The notes beneath the pieces are model-generated. The model had not been told where the DNA came from and did not search any database. It saw nothing but the letters and a program-made list of their open reading frames with translations. From Flavisolibacter longurius (GTDB lineage Bacteria > Bacteroidota > Bacteroidia > Chitinophagales > Chitinophagaceae): a stretch of 64,000 nucleotides of DNA. The position numbers were made by a program, and so were the translations under genes. Location of the stretch: positions 1 through 64,000 of the forward strand of contig JABUMY010000002.1 in NCBI GenBank assembly GCA_013327885.1. The letters are read 5' to 3'. This document shows, piece after piece, positions 19,801 through 27,467 of the stretch. Position 1 is the stretch's first letter. The number at the start of each line of letters is the position of its first letter.

Positions 19801-20144
19801 CAAGAACAATGTCAAGAGCCGCTTCCAACAGTACAACCAGAACGCTGGGTGTAGCGCAAACCCGCTACCTGCAAAATGTGGCGTATGTAAGAATGAAAAA
19901 TATCCAGCTCGGCTACAACCTGCCGGCAAGCTGGGTCAACCGGATTGGTGCCAACAATATAAGAATCTATTTCTCGGGAGAAAATCTCTGGACGTACTCG
20001 CCCATGTACAAGATTGTAAAAAATACGATCGATGTAGAAAATGCCGTTGCTGCCGACCAGGACCTGAATTCCGGCAATGCGGGTGATGGTTACAATTATC
20101 CCTTGTTAAAGAGCTTTTCATTTGGTATTAACCTTGGGTTTTAA
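16893..20144 (+). CDS. SusC/RagA-type TonB-dependent outer-membrane transporter
   Basis: 1083 residues from the ATG at 16893, which gives a good signal peptide ending at LLAQP; a GTG 48 bases upstream would add a non-signal leader and is less likely. A carboxypeptidase-regulatory-like (CNA-B type) domain covers about 30-110. The SusC signature VVVVGYGTQRKANATGAV leads into the TonB plug (about 115-235, with LIDGFEGDPSLLNPNDVESVSILKDA). The rest is the 22-strand barrel, ending in the aromatic pattern SFGINLGF. There is no STN domain, so it is probably not directly controlled through an anti-sigma partner. With SusD it forms the lidded uptake complex in the outer membrane. It is the first gene of a three-gene operon. 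Confidence 0.96.
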   Translation: MKIFTKKTSVLLRGAVLFLLLLQGLCQPLLAQPTTKQVTGIVQDENSVLQGVTVATPDRSVQVVTDESGKFSITVPTQTKSLEFTMSGYFAKTVELGNNNSIQVVLARNVQEMEQVVVVGYGTQRKANATGAVDQITSKNLRNRPIPNLTQGLQGMLPNLNLKMMDGKPTQSPSYNIRGATSIGQGGNALILIDGFEGDPSLLNPNDVESVSILKDAASAAIYGARGVFGVVLITTKKGAKGRTSINFSSNYAIKSPITRPDFVTDGYLWAKMFSEAFINGDGAFPQNANKTQKFSQAYLDEFKRRKESGLPYNEVEVDPVTGEYTYYGSTDYYGALYKRNLGALDNNLTISGGGEKATFLVSGRFSKQDGLFRYNSDDFDMKNIRARGTIEVFPWLSVENNLDYSSTNYHNPINVGEGGGIWRNIADEGHPTMPLFNPDGTLTFSSVYTVGDFIYGKNGIDTRREVLRNITGLRSRFFDNKFRVNVDFTFRNSADNRNQKRVQVPYSNFKGVTSYVGTTTNDLSSDNRTTRYLATNVYTEYENNFGADHYLKAMVGYNYEQSTYNRVALQRNGLIFVDANDLNLALGQAITTGGGYEQWAILGGFSRLNYSFKDRYLVEVNARYDGSSKFPLDQQYGFFPSISAGWKINKESFWNVPTRVVSELKLRASYGSLGNGNIASYAFQEVFNISQSGVILQGARPQTTRNPGVVPQGLTWETSTTSNIGLDLAMFSGRLTFTGDAYIRKTTDMFTFGLTPPAVFGAATPKGNFADLTTRGWETSLTWNDRFGPSKKPISYNVRLMLSDNKSTIDRYNNPDKLLSDYYEGQTLGEIWGYETEGFFIDAADIASHAKQNPQMRASPSNLWYPGDIKLRDLNKDGLINIGENKVGNSGDRRIIGNSAPRYSFGANLGLEWNNFSFSTFFQGVGKQQWYPSTEAEMFWGQYNRPYNNIPTFHLGNMWTPENVNAYFPRTMSRAASNSTTRTLGVAQTRYLQNVAYVRMKNIQLGYNLPASWVNRIGANNIRIYFSGENLWTYSPMYKIVKNTIDVENAVAADQDLNSGNAGDGYNYPLLKSFSFGINLGF

Positions 20145-20192
20145 CCCCGTAATGGATGTGCAACCTGTCAGTTAAAAATTAAAAATGAGAAC

Positions 20193-21971
20193 ATGAAAAA
20201 ATTACTTATAGGAATTTTGCTGAGCAGTGCAGGTTTTACAGCCTGTAAAAAACTGGATCAGATTCCGCAATCAACCGCTTCGAAGAGCGCTGTATTTGGA
20301 TCAGAAAACGGATTGAAATTATATACCAATTCATTTTATGGAATGGGTTTTCTTCCCCGCAACTCAACCCGGGAGGATGTCTTATCAGACTATCTGGCGG
20401 TAAAAGCAGTCGACAATTTTATTCGGGAAGGCAGCTTTGGCGCTAACACAAGTTCGGGATGGAGCTGGACGGACTTGCGGAATATCAATTATTTTATTCA
20501 GAATAATAATGACCCGGCCGTACCGGAAGCTGTCAGAAACAACTACCAGGGAATTGCCCGCTATTTCAGGGCCTATTTTTACTTTGATAAGGTAAAGCGA
20601 TTTGGCGATGTTCCCTGGATTGGAAAGCCGCTGGATATAGATGACCCGGCATTGAATGCCGGACGTGATAAGCGTGAGGTGGTGATGGATTCGGTATTGG
20701 CTGATCTTGATTATGCTACGGCGAACATAACGGCTACCAATGACCCAAGCCGCACAACCATTACCAAATGGGTTGCCTATGCGTTTAAATCAAGGGTTTG
20801 TCTTTTTGAAGGAACCTACCGAAAATATCATACGGAGCTAAACCTGATGGGTACAGCCAACAAATGGCTGGAGGAAGCCGCATCGGCAGCTGAGCAGATC
20901 ATTAAAAACGGGGGCTACTCCCTAAATACGGCCGGCGGCCCGGGGGTCTCTTATCGCCAGCTATTTATCAGCCCCACCCCATTGGCCAATGAGGTGTTGC
21001 AGTCAGCTGTTGCCGATGTGAACCTGAATGTATTGAATGATGCAAACTGGTGGTGGACCAGCGGTACCTACGGGGCAAAAGCCAGTCTTACCCGCTCTTT
21101 CATCAATACGTATCTAAACATCGACGGGACCCCTTTTACCAATAACCCTGCTTACCCAACCATGGTGTTTAAAGACGAGGTAAAAAACCGGGACCTGCGG
21201 CTGAAGCAGACCATTCGGATGGGCGATTACAAGCGGATCAGCAATGGGCAACAATTGCCTGCGCCACCCGTTTTCTCTTACACCTTTACGGGCTACCAGC
21301 CGATCAAATGGACGTTAGACGATGTGTATTTTGATGCTGGTAATTTAAACACGAATGCAGTAGCCTTGTTTCGCTACGCCGAAGTGTTATTAAATTATGC
21401 GGAAGCAAAAGCTGAGTTGGGCACGCTGACCGATGCAGATTGGGCACTTACTATCGGTGCACTACGATCCCGTGCAGGTATAACCGGCGGCTTAACCACC
21501 AAGCCCGTTACGGCCGATCCTTACCTCGTAGCAAATTATTTTCCGAATATCAGCGACCCCACGATACTGGAGATCAGGAGAGAAAGAGGCATCGAATTGA
21601 GTTTGGAAGGATTCCGTTTTCCTGACCTGCTGCGGTGGAAACGAGGAGAGTTGATGGAAAAAGAATGGAACGGGTTTTATGTGCCCTCGCTCAACACGCC
21701 AATGGATTTGAACGAGGATGGCATACTGGATGTGGTTTTTTACCAGGGCACTCGCCCCTCGCCAGCGTTAAATGGGGTAACCTATGTTGATGTTTCACCC
21801 AAAATTGGTACGGCTATAAACTCCTTACAACTCAAAAACGGTACGTCGGGTGAGTTAATTTGGATGAATGAGATTCAACGGAAATGGCACGAAAAAAATT
21901 ACCTGTATCCCATTCCATTGAACGATTTGCAACGTAATCCGAAACTCACACAAAATCCAGGCTGGAACTAA
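20193..21971 (+). CDS. SusD/RagB-type surface nutrient-binding lipoprotein
   Basis: 592 residues. The lipoprotein signal (MKKLLIGILLSSAGFTAC) puts it at the outer-membrane surface, where SusD forms the lid on SusC. Typical SusD features are visible: the early motif LDQIPQSTAS, the helical TPR-like pairs (e.g. YFRAYFYFDKVKRFGDVPW), the LNYAEAKAELG stretch, the IRRERGIELSLEGFRFPDLLRW segment and the C-terminal NDLQRNPKLTQNPGW. It starts 48 bases after the SusC stop. The ligand cannot be inferred from sequence alone. Confidence 0.96.
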   Translation: MKKLLIGILLSSAGFTACKKLDQIPQSTASKSAVFGSENGLKLYTNSFYGMGFLPRNSTREDVLSDYLAVKAVDNFIREGSFGANTSSGWSWTDLRNINYFIQNNNDPAVPEAVRNNYQGIARYFRAYFYFDKVKRFGDVPWIGKPLDIDDPALNAGRDKREVVMDSVLADLDYATANITATNDPSRTTITKWVAYAFKSRVCLFEGTYRKYHTELNLMGTANKWLEEAASAAEQIIKNGGYSLNTAGGPGVSYRQLFISPTPLANEVLQSAVADVNLNVLNDANWWWTSGTYGAKASLTRSFINTYLNIDGTPFTNNPAYPTMVFKDEVKNRDLRLKQTIRMGDYKRISNGQQLPAPPVFSYTFTGYQPIKWTLDDVYFDAGNLNTNAVALFRYAEVLLNYAEAKAELGTLTDADWALTIGALRSRAGITGGLTTKPVTADPYLVANYFPNISDPTILEIRRERGIELSLEGFRFPDLLRWKRGELMEKEWNGFYVPSLNTPMDLNEDGILDVVFYQGTRPSPALNGVTYVDVSPKIGTAINSLQLKNGTSGELIWMNEIQRKWHEKNYLYPIPLNDLQRNPKLTQNPGWN

Positions 21972-21996
21972 AATTCAAAAACCCTAAAATCAAAAA

Positions 21997-22836
21997 ATGA
22001 AAATCCATAAATGGCTTGTTGCCGCTTTCTTTTTCCTAATGGTATCGAATATAAATGCGCAGAAGATCATTGTCGGCACGTTTAATATTCGCTATGCCAA
22101 CACCCGCGATACCGGTAATTTATGGGCCGACCGGGCGCCCATCGTTTCCAATCTTATTCGCTTTCACGAGTTTGATATCCTCGGCGTACAGGAAGGATTG
22201 ATCAATCAACTGAACGATATCTCGGAGGCGTTGCCAGAATATGCCCGTTACGGCAAAGGCCGCGACGATGGAAAGGAGGCCGGTGAACATTCAGCGATCT
22301 ACTATAAAAAAGATCGTTTCACCCTGTTGAAAAGCGGCGATTTCTGGTTGTCAGAAACGCCTGATCAACCGGGTAAAGGATGGGATGCTACCTGTTGCAA
22401 CCGGATTTGTTCCTGGGTGTACCTGCAAGACAAGGTGACAAAAAAGCGGTTCTATACGTTCAATGTGCACTTCGATCACCAGGGCGTAGTGGCACGTAAA
22501 GAAAGCAGCAAATTGATCCTTGCAAAAATGCAGGAAATTGCCGGCCAGTCACCGGCTCTTCTCACGGGAGATTTCAATGGCGGACGCGAAAGCGAATGGT
22601 ACCAAACATTGGCAACGTCGCCGCTGTTAACCGATGCCTACACGCAAGTGAAGTTTCCCTATGCCAACAACTCATCGATGAATGGTTTCAGAACACCCCG
22701 TAGCAATGCAGTGATAGACCACATCTTCGTAACGAAACAGTTCGCGACAAGCAAGTGGGGGATCTTAACCGACACCTATTTCGGCAAGTATCCTTCAGAT
22801 CATTTTCCTGTATTAGCAGTGGTTGAACTGAAGTAA
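21997..22836 (+). CDS. secreted endonuclease/exonuclease/phosphatase family protein
   Basis: 279 residues with a signal peptide (to NINAQ). It has the catalytic layout of the EEP fold: GTFNIRYAN at the start, the acidic metal-binding site VQEG, the HFDHQG histidine region, the DFNGG motif and the final SDHFPVLAVVEL, which carries the conserved Asp-His. Such enzymes cleave phosphodiester or phosphomonoester bonds in nucleic acids, sphingomyelin, inositol phosphates and similar compounds. It lies 25 bases after SusD, so it is the third gene of the operon and likely acts on the imported or surface-bound substrate. Confidence 0.92.
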   Translation: MKIHKWLVAAFFFLMVSNINAQKIIVGTFNIRYANTRDTGNLWADRAPIVSNLIRFHEFDILGVQEGLINQLNDISEALPEYARYGKGRDDGKEAGEHSAIYYKKDRFTLLKSGDFWLSETPDQPGKGWDATCCNRICSWVYLQDKVTKKRFYTFNVHFDHQGVVARKESSKLILAKMQEIAGQSPALLTGDFNGGRESEWYQTLATSPLLTDAYTQVKFPYANNSSMNGFRTPRSNAVIDHIFVTKQFATSKWGILTDTYFGKYPSDHFPVLAVVELK

Positions 22837-22853
22837 AAATGAGTGTAAGAAAA

Positions 22854-22895
22854 GAAGCTGTCTCAACGAATAATTGAGGCAGCTTCTTCTTTTTG
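22854..22895 (+). terminator. terminator of the SusCD operon
   Basis: A stem of gaagctg-tctcaa with ttgagg-cagcttc, one mismatch, is followed by ttcttttt. It lies 18 bases past the stop of the phosphatase gene. Confidence 0.85.
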
Positions 22896-23040
22896 GCCGG
22901 TGCTCGTGTTGGACAATTTTAGCTAACCCGCATTGCCGCTTGGTAGCTCTTGGTTGTTGAATTGTTTTTTTCAACGCATTTTACTGCCCGTATAGCTGTA
23001 AGGCGGCTTATAAGTGAAGGAAGTCAGTAGCACCTGCACC

Positions 23041-23080
23041 ATAAAAAAAACATCCGGGGTTTGCCCGGATGTTTTTTTAT
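23041..23080. terminator. bidirectional terminator between convergent genes
   Basis: The perfect stem acatccggg/cccggatgt with loop gtttg has A8 on the left and T7 on the right, so it can work on both strands. It lies directly downstream of the minus-strand protease gene (stop at 23099) and is a backup terminator for the SusCD operon. Confidence 0.9.
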
Positions 23081-23098
23081 GCGAAAGAGAGCCTTTGC

Positions 23099-26000
23099 TT
23101 AAATGCCTCTTTTCTCCACCGTTGGTGGCTGGGGCTTTTTGTACTCTTTTGTTTTCATCAGCTTCTTTACTTCTTCGATGGCCTTTTCCAGTTGCGGGTC
23201 TACCCCGCGGGCCATTGAGCCCAGGTTTTCATCAACAGGAATATCCGGGTCCACGCCATGCCCTTCCTTGAACCAGGTACCATCAGGATTGTACATGCGG
23301 AAGCTGGGCGCCGTTACATTGCCGCCATCGATCAGCGGCGGCGTGCCGGAGATACCGATCAGTCCACCCCAGGTGCGGGTACCGATCAGCGGGCCCAGGC
23401 CCTTCCGGCGGAAATAATCGGGGAAGGCATCACCACCCGATCCGCTCCAGCCGTTCATCAGCATCACCTTGGGACCAAAATGCGCATAGGGCGGCCAGGG
23501 CCATGGGCTGCCATCCCGGATGGCCCAGTAAGCCAGCGGGTCGCGGTTCAGCAATTCAATAAAGCGGTCGGGGATCTGCCCGCCATCGTTGAACCGCTCA
23601 TCGATGATCAGCCCTTTTTTCTGCCACTGCGCATTGAACTGGCGAATCAATTCGTTTTGCCCGTCCACACCCGTGCTCGGAACATAGATATAACCCACCT
23701 CGCCATTCGTGGCCTCGGACACACGCTTTGCCATGTCGTTGATCCAGGAAAGATGGCGCAGGCGGTATTCATCGCCCAAGGTTTGCACCACCGCGGTTTT
23801 GGCGCCCGTGAATGTTGGTTTGGTGTTGTAGGTGATCTCCACCGCTTTGTTGGCCAGGCCTTCAAAGGGAGCATACGGATCCTGCGCCGTGGTGATGGGC
23901 ACACCGTTCACCGCCAGGATATACATGCCTTCTTTGGCATCGATGCCCGAAATGTCGAGCGGCGACCGGGCCTCCGCATCATGGTCGGCACCGCGAATGA
24001 TCTTTTTGATCTTGTAATACTCGCCGTCGGCTTCGTAATCCACACCCAGGTAGCCTGTGTTTTGTGACTTGGATTTCTCCAGGTCACCGCCGCCAAAATA
24101 GGTATGCGAGGCATTGAGCTCGCCGATCATTTCACCGATCACGAAGTTGGCTTCTTCCCTCGTGGTAGCGCCATCCAGCATTTTGCCGTAGCGTTCCCGC
24201 ACACCGGCCCAGTTCACGCCGTGCATGTTGGGGTCGTAAAAATAATCCCGCTGGATGCGCCAGGCATCGGTATAGATTTGTTTCCATTCGGCCGCAGGGT
24301 CCACCAGCATTTGCATTTCGCCGACCCGCAGCGGCTTTTCAAACTTCTGGTTTTCAGCAGGCTGCAGCAAGGCATACTGGTTGTTAGGACGGCCGGCCAG
24401 GATCTTTCCCTTGTTCTCCGACAGCAGGTAACCCGTCACCCCTTCCAGGACGGTCTTTTCTTCCCGCTTGTCGGTATCGAAATATTTGATAGCACCCTGT
24501 TGGCCGGTAGTGCCGGTGTTGGGGTATTTCATGTAAAGGATCTTTCCTTTGGCAGCGTTCAGCTGCCCGTAGTTGCCGGCCGACAGCGGCAGGATCACCA
24601 TGCGCTGCTCCAGGCCGTCAAAATCGATCAGCACATTGGTGGCCGAAGGCAGGGGCTTTACCGCCAGGGAAGTGTCCTTGCGGGTCTTCTCCGCCTTGCT
24701 GATCAGCTCTTCTTTTTTGGCCGGTGCATCCAGCTTCAGCGCCACGGTATCGTTCTTTGCCGACAAGAGGGAAGGCGTTGTTTTCAGCAGCGCAATGGCC
24801 GCCACCTGGCCCGAATTGGCATAAATGAACGAGTTGTCGATGCTGCTGTAAATGGGCTGGAACGACTGGGAGGTCAGCACGTAGAGGTATTTTCCTTCCG
24901 GGTCGAATACAGGGTTGGATGCGCTGTAAAAACCAGAGGTGACCTGGTGGAGCTTTTTGTTGTTGTAATCGTAAATAAAAACAGCCTGCTGGTAATTGTC
25001 CAGGTCGCGGCTGTAAGTAAGATAACGGCTGTCGGGCGACCACCGCACGGTAAAGCCATTCAACTGGCCATGCATCAGGCGCAGGCCGCGGTCTACCTGG
25101 GTCGTTTGGCCGCTGGCCACATCCACTACCTGGATCTTCATTGCCTTGTCAATAAAAGCGATCTTTTTGCTATCGGGCGACCAGTAAGGGTTGTAGCGGA
25201 AGCCGGGACCATAGCTGGTCAGCTTGCGCTCCGAACCTTCCACATCCGGCTGCATCACGTAAAGCTCGTACTCACCGCCTTTGTCGCTCCAGTAAGCAAT
25301 CTGCCTGCCGTCCGGCGACCAGGCCGGGTAGCGTTCCGCTGCGCCGGAGGTATGGGTCAGGTCTTTCACAAACCCGTTTTCGGCCGGCACCGAAAAAATA
25401 TTGCCGCGGGCTGCTACCAAAACCCTGGCCCCGTCGGGACTCAATGCAAGGTTTTGGATCTGCTTATCGGCCGCTTCAAGCCGAGGCTTCAGGAGGGCCT
25501 TGTCGGTTACCAGGTTTACGGCAACGGCTTTGGGCTGCAGCGTGGCAAAAGGCAGGATATAAAGCTTCCCCCCTGCTTCGTAAACAATGTCTTCCGGTCC
25601 CTGTGAGGGAAAATGCACATCGTAATCGGTATACTTAGTTACCTGTGTCATGGCCTTGGTGGCCACATCGTATTTCCAGATGTTGGCCCGCAGCTCAGGG
25701 CCCCTGTCGGAGAGAAAATAGATACTTCCGCCGTGCCACATCGGGAAATCATAGGGCGCATCATCGGCCGCTGAAATGTTTTGCGAGGTTTTGCTGGCAA
25801 TGTTATAAATGTGGATATCGGCTGCATTGCCCCCGCGGTAACGTTTCCAGTTGCGCAGGCGTTCGCTCCGGATCACCACGGCCACGTCTTTGCCGTCGGG
25901 AGAGAACGAGCCGTATTCGGCATAAGCCAGCGGCAGCTTCTCGGCCGGGCCGCCCGAAGCCGCTACGGTGTAAAACTGGTTGAACCGGGCTTTCCCGCTT

Positions 26001-26380
26001 TCGCGGCTCGAGGCAAACAAAACGCTGTTGCCGTCGCGGGACCAGTCCACCACCCGGTCGGGGTAACCATGGCTGGTCAGGCGAACCGGCACACCGCCGG
26101 TGGTAGCAATCACATACGCATCGGCATTGCCATCGTAGTTGCCGGTAAAGGCCACCCGCTTGCCATCGGGCGAAAATTTGGGAAAGCTTTCCACGCCGGC
26201 CGGTGAGCTCAGCTTGACCGCGGTGCCGCCGGTTTTTGGCATGATCCACAGGTCATTGGCATAGGTAAACACAATTTCCGTGGCCGATACATCGGGGTAG
26301 CGAAACAGGCCCGCATCGATCTGGCCCTGTGCAGAAACGGCTGCCACAAAAGGCAGCAGCAAAACAATCACTCTTTTCAT
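23099..26380 (-). CDS. tricorn-like S41 peptidase with WD40/PD40 propeller
   Basis: 1093 residues from the ATG at 26378-26380, which begins the signal peptide MKRVIVLLLPFVAAVSAQGQ; an upstream ATG would add ten residues and bury the signal. The first 550-600 residues are PD40-type repeats (FSPDGKRVAF, WSPDGRQIAYWSDKGG, WSPDSRYLTYSRD), the six- and seven-bladed propellers of tricorn. A tricorn C1 region, a PDZ-like domain (GMYILAVNGVPI) and the S41 catalytic domain follow. His in NASHTYFGGGD and Ser in GWSGSGGDAFPD fit the catalytic triad positions. It should be a periplasmic oligopeptidase. It ends in PTVEKRGI and is followed by the bidirectional terminator. Confidence 0.93.
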   Translation of the reverse strand: MKRVIVLLLPFVAAVSAQGQIDAGLFRYPDVSATEIVFTYANDLWIMPKTGGTAVKLSSPAGVESFPKFSPDGKRVAFTGNYDGNADAYVIATTGGVPVRLTSHGYPDRVVDWSRDGNSVLFASSRESGKARFNQFYTVAASGGPAEKLPLAYAEYGSFSPDGKDVAVVIRSERLRNWKRYRGGNAADIHIYNIASKTSQNISAADDAPYDFPMWHGGSIYFLSDRGPELRANIWKYDVATKAMTQVTKYTDYDVHFPSQGPEDIVYEAGGKLYILPFATLQPKAVAVNLVTDKALLKPRLEAADKQIQNLALSPDGARVLVAARGNIFSVPAENGFVKDLTHTSGAAERYPAWSPDGRQIAYWSDKGGEYELYVMQPDVEGSERKLTSYGPGFRYNPYWSPDSKKIAFIDKAMKIQVVDVASGQTTQVDRGLRLMHGQLNGFTVRWSPDSRYLTYSRDLDNYQQAVFIYDYNNKKLHQVTSGFYSASNPVFDPEGKYLYVLTSQSFQPIYSSIDNSFIYANSGQVAAIALLKTTPSLLSAKNDTVALKLDAPAKKEELISKAEKTRKDTSLAVKPLPSATNVLIDFDGLEQRMVILPLSAGNYGQLNAAKGKILYMKYPNTGTTGQQGAIKYFDTDKREEKTVLEGVTGYLLSENKGKILAGRPNNQYALLQPAENQKFEKPLRVGEMQMLVDPAAEWKQIYTDAWRIQRDYFYDPNMHGVNWAGVRERYGKMLDGATTREEANFVIGEMIGELNASHTYFGGGDLEKSKSQNTGYLGVDYEADGEYYKIKKIIRGADHDAEARSPLDISGIDAKEGMYILAVNGVPITTAQDPYAPFEGLANKAVEITYNTKPTFTGAKTAVVQTLGDEYRLRHLSWINDMAKRVSEATNGEVGYIYVPSTGVDGQNELIRQFNAQWQKKGLIIDERFNDGGQIPDRFIELLNRDPLAYWAIRDGSPWPWPPYAHFGPKVMLMNGWSGSGGDAFPDYFRRKGLGPLIGTRTWGGLIGISGTPPLIDGGNVTAPSFRMYNPDGTWFKEGHGVDPDIPVDENLGSMARGVDPQLEKAIEEVKKLMKTKEYKKPQPPTVEKRGI

Positions 26381-26740
26381 ACGCTTTAATTGGTTTATGA
26401 ATATAAGCAAGCCCTGTTTCAGTTGTGCTGCCGCTTGTGGAAATTATTCTGGTGGTGCCAATTAGCCGGGTGTTTTTTGCTGTGTCTCCCCTTTAAGGCT
26501 CTGTATCATATTCAGTTCTGGGACCCCAGCCCTTGCAGGCCGGGCTAGTTATGCTGCCCTTTCAGGGCTGAACATGGGAAACCAAAGCAGGAAGCGTGCA
26601 GACAGCTGCTGCATAAAAAAAACTTGTATCAATCCTGCCGGTAAACGCATCCTATTGCCGGATCAGCAGGATAATGCAAAGCAGCAGACGGCCGTTTTGT
26701 AAACCCTGGCGCAAGGTCTTTTCGCCAGCAAAAATTCTCC
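26381..26740. other. intergenic region with repeat family A
   Basis: No gene is visible. It contains family A copy 4 at 26524-26572. The upstream part should hold the protease promoter and the right part the 3' end of the LuxR-type regulator transcript. Confidence 0.5.
26524..26572 (+). repeat. palindromic repeat family A, copy 4
   Basis: Contains cccagcccttgcaggccggg followed by ctagttatgctgccctttcagggctg in two parts. It is nearly identical to the copy at 15410-15462. Confidence 0.7.
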
Positions 26741-27418
26741 TTATTTCCCGGGCTTGCCGCTGAACCACCGGTAAGCGTTGGCCTTGTTCACGGCTTCCAC
26801 CTTGGAGTGGATGTGCAGCTTGGTGTAAATGTTCTCCACGTGCTTGCGTACCGTTCCGTGGCTGATGAACATGCGGTCGGCAATCTGCTGGTAGGTATGC
26901 CCTTCCACCAGCAATTGCAGCAGCTCGGTTTCCCTTGCCGACAGGTCGTAATCACCCGGCGTGGGCATGGTTTCCTGGTGGGTGGCTTTGCGCAGGAGGT
27001 GCAGGGTTTTCCAGGCAATATCGGGGCTCATGGCGGCCCCGCCGGCCATAACGTCTTCTATTGCCGTTATGATCTTGTGCGGCTTGCTGTCTTTGAGCAG
27101 GTAACCGGCCGCGCCGGCCTTGATGGCCTCAAAAATTTTTTCATTGGTGTCAAACACCGTCAACATCAGCACTTTTATCCCGGTTGCTGCTGTAATGATG
27201 CGGGTGGCTTCAATGCCATCCATCACCGGCATTTCAATATCCATGAGGATGACCTCCGGCAGAACCGGCTGCTTTTCCAATTGCTGCCAGGCTTCCAGGC
27301 CATTGCCGGCCACAAACAAAATCTCCACGCCGTCAAATGCCTGCAGGTTCTGGCGCAACTGCGCCAGCAGGCTGCTGCTGTCGTCAACAATGGCAATGCG
27401 GATGGCTTTGTTCATCAC
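26741..27418 (-). CDS. NarL/LuxR-family response regulator
   Basis: 225 residues. The receiver domain has the acidic pair VDDSS near residue 11, the phospho-acceptor Asp60 in VILMDIEMPVMDG, the conserved Thr in VLMLTVFD and the Lys in LLKDSKP. The C-terminal LuxR-type HTH runs from LSARETELLQLLVEG to TVRKHVENIYTKLHIHSKVEAV. It lies 49 bases after the sensor kinase in the same orientation, so the two form a kinase-then-regulator operon. It probably binds DNA as a dimer when phosphorylated; its targets are unknown. Confidence 0.95.
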   Translation of the reverse strand: MMNKAIRIAIVDDSSSLLAQLRQNLQAFDGVEILFVAGNGLEAWQQLEKQPVLPEVILMDIEMPVMDGIEATRIITAATGIKVLMLTVFDTNEKIFEAIKAGAAGYLLKDSKPHKIITAIEDVMAGGAAMSPDIAWKTLHLLRKATHQETMPTPGDYDLSARETELLQLLVEGHTYQQIADRMFISHGTVRKHVENIYTKLHIHSKVEAVNKANAYRWFSGKPGK

Positions 27419-27467
27419 TTAAAATTCAGGCTTTTTTTACACCGTTCGCATACGATGATAAGCGTAT

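Noticed and set aside
24104-25606. 500-codon open frame on the plus strand
   Set aside because: It is antisense to the tricorn-like protease, whose propeller repeats and catalytic motifs are convincing.
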